Shown here in pieces: positions 5,002-5,143 of a DNA stretch of 5,143 nt (the stretch's first letter is position 1; every line of letters starts with the position of its first letter). A program made the position numbers and the translations under genes. Under the pieces are notes generated by a model. It searched no databases. It saw nothing but the letters and a program-made list of their open reading frames with translations, and was not told the DNA's origin. Origin of the DNA: Fibrobacterota bacterium. Its GTDB lineage: Bacteria; Fibrobacterota; Chitinivibrionia; Chitinivibrionales; Chitinispirillaceae. The stretch is from NCBI GenBank assembly GCA_023436145.1, contig JAEZKP010000046.1, forward strand, positions 1 through 5,143, in the 5' to 3' direction.

Positions 5002-5046
5002 CCCGGTCCTCGCTATCGCTACTCACATATATCCACCGCGCGGCGA

Positions 5047-5120
5047 GTACGCCGGCCGCACCCCGTAGTGGTTTGCGGTTGCACCATCGGTCTGGGTACA
5101 GCCCAATGATGCAACCGCTA
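5047..5120. repeat. 74-bp hairpin repeat, copy B
   Basis: This is the partner of copy A (1105-1178). GCGGTTGCACCATCGG (5075-5090) pairs with CCAATGATGCAACCGC (5103-5118) around the same 12-base loop. Both C-A mismatches would be G-T wobbles on the bottom strand. At the fifth stem position the pair is T-A here but C-G in copy A, and the seventh is repaired to G-C. The hairpin is bracketed exactly by the direct repeat TAGTGGTTT (5066-5074 and 5119-5127). It begins 45 bases after the stop of the RHH-like gene. Confidence 0.8.
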
Positions 5121-5143
5121 GTGGTTTTACTCTCCTTTGCCGG

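Noticed and set aside
4886..5068. 60-aa plus-strand ORF
   Set aside because: It overlaps the restored frame of the RHH-like gene out of phase and runs into the hairpin repeat.
1105..5120. Integron cassettes with attC sites
   Set aside because: Hairpin repeats after small genes resemble a cassette array, but no RYYYAAC/GTTRRRY core boxes pair around the hairpins and no integrase is visible.

Overview
This window is AT-rich bacterial accessory DNA, a patchwork of mobile-element pieces and small lineage-specific genes. A lipoprotein signal and a leucine-rich-repeat surface protein would suit a diderm bacterium, perhaps of the Fibrobacterota or Spirochaetota type, but nothing here fixes the phylum.

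Layout. Positions 1-54 hold the first 18 codons of a minus-strand gene that leaves the window. Positions 102-296 hold an open C-terminal fragment that overlaps an intact LRR lipoprotein gene (280-933). Positions 1105-1321 hold a 74-bp hairpin repeat (copy A) abutting a short remnant that looks like the C-terminus of a Tn3-family transposase, whose end is itself made of a degenerate copy of the same hairpin. Positions 1322-1822 are mostly non-coding and rich in palindromes: a 34-bp perfect palindrome and two related 16-bp operator-like palindromes. A possible 54-aa minus-strand ORF also lies there. A gene for a small protein with ribbon-helix-helix-like segments starts at 1823. It is interrupted by a complete IS21-family element and resumes at 4665-5001. 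A second, well-preserved copy of the 74-bp hairpin repeat (copy B) lies at 5047-5120.

The IS21-family element is well defined. It runs from 2044 to 4657 (2614 bp), begins TG and ends CA, carries istA and istB, and is bounded by a perfect 7-bp target duplication, CTAAAAT. Its left end carries five TGACCG motifs spaced exactly 23 bp apart, and its right end carries two inverted copies at the same spacing. Removing the element and one CTAAAAT copy in silico restores one continuous 185-codon frame with three successive ribbon-helix-helix-like segments.

The most interesting parts are this interrupted putative regulator, with an operator-like palindrome placed between two divergent promoter candidates, and the structured repeat family A/B/C. 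The arms of copies A and B show compensatory changes, and every mismatch would be a G-T wobble on the bottom strand.
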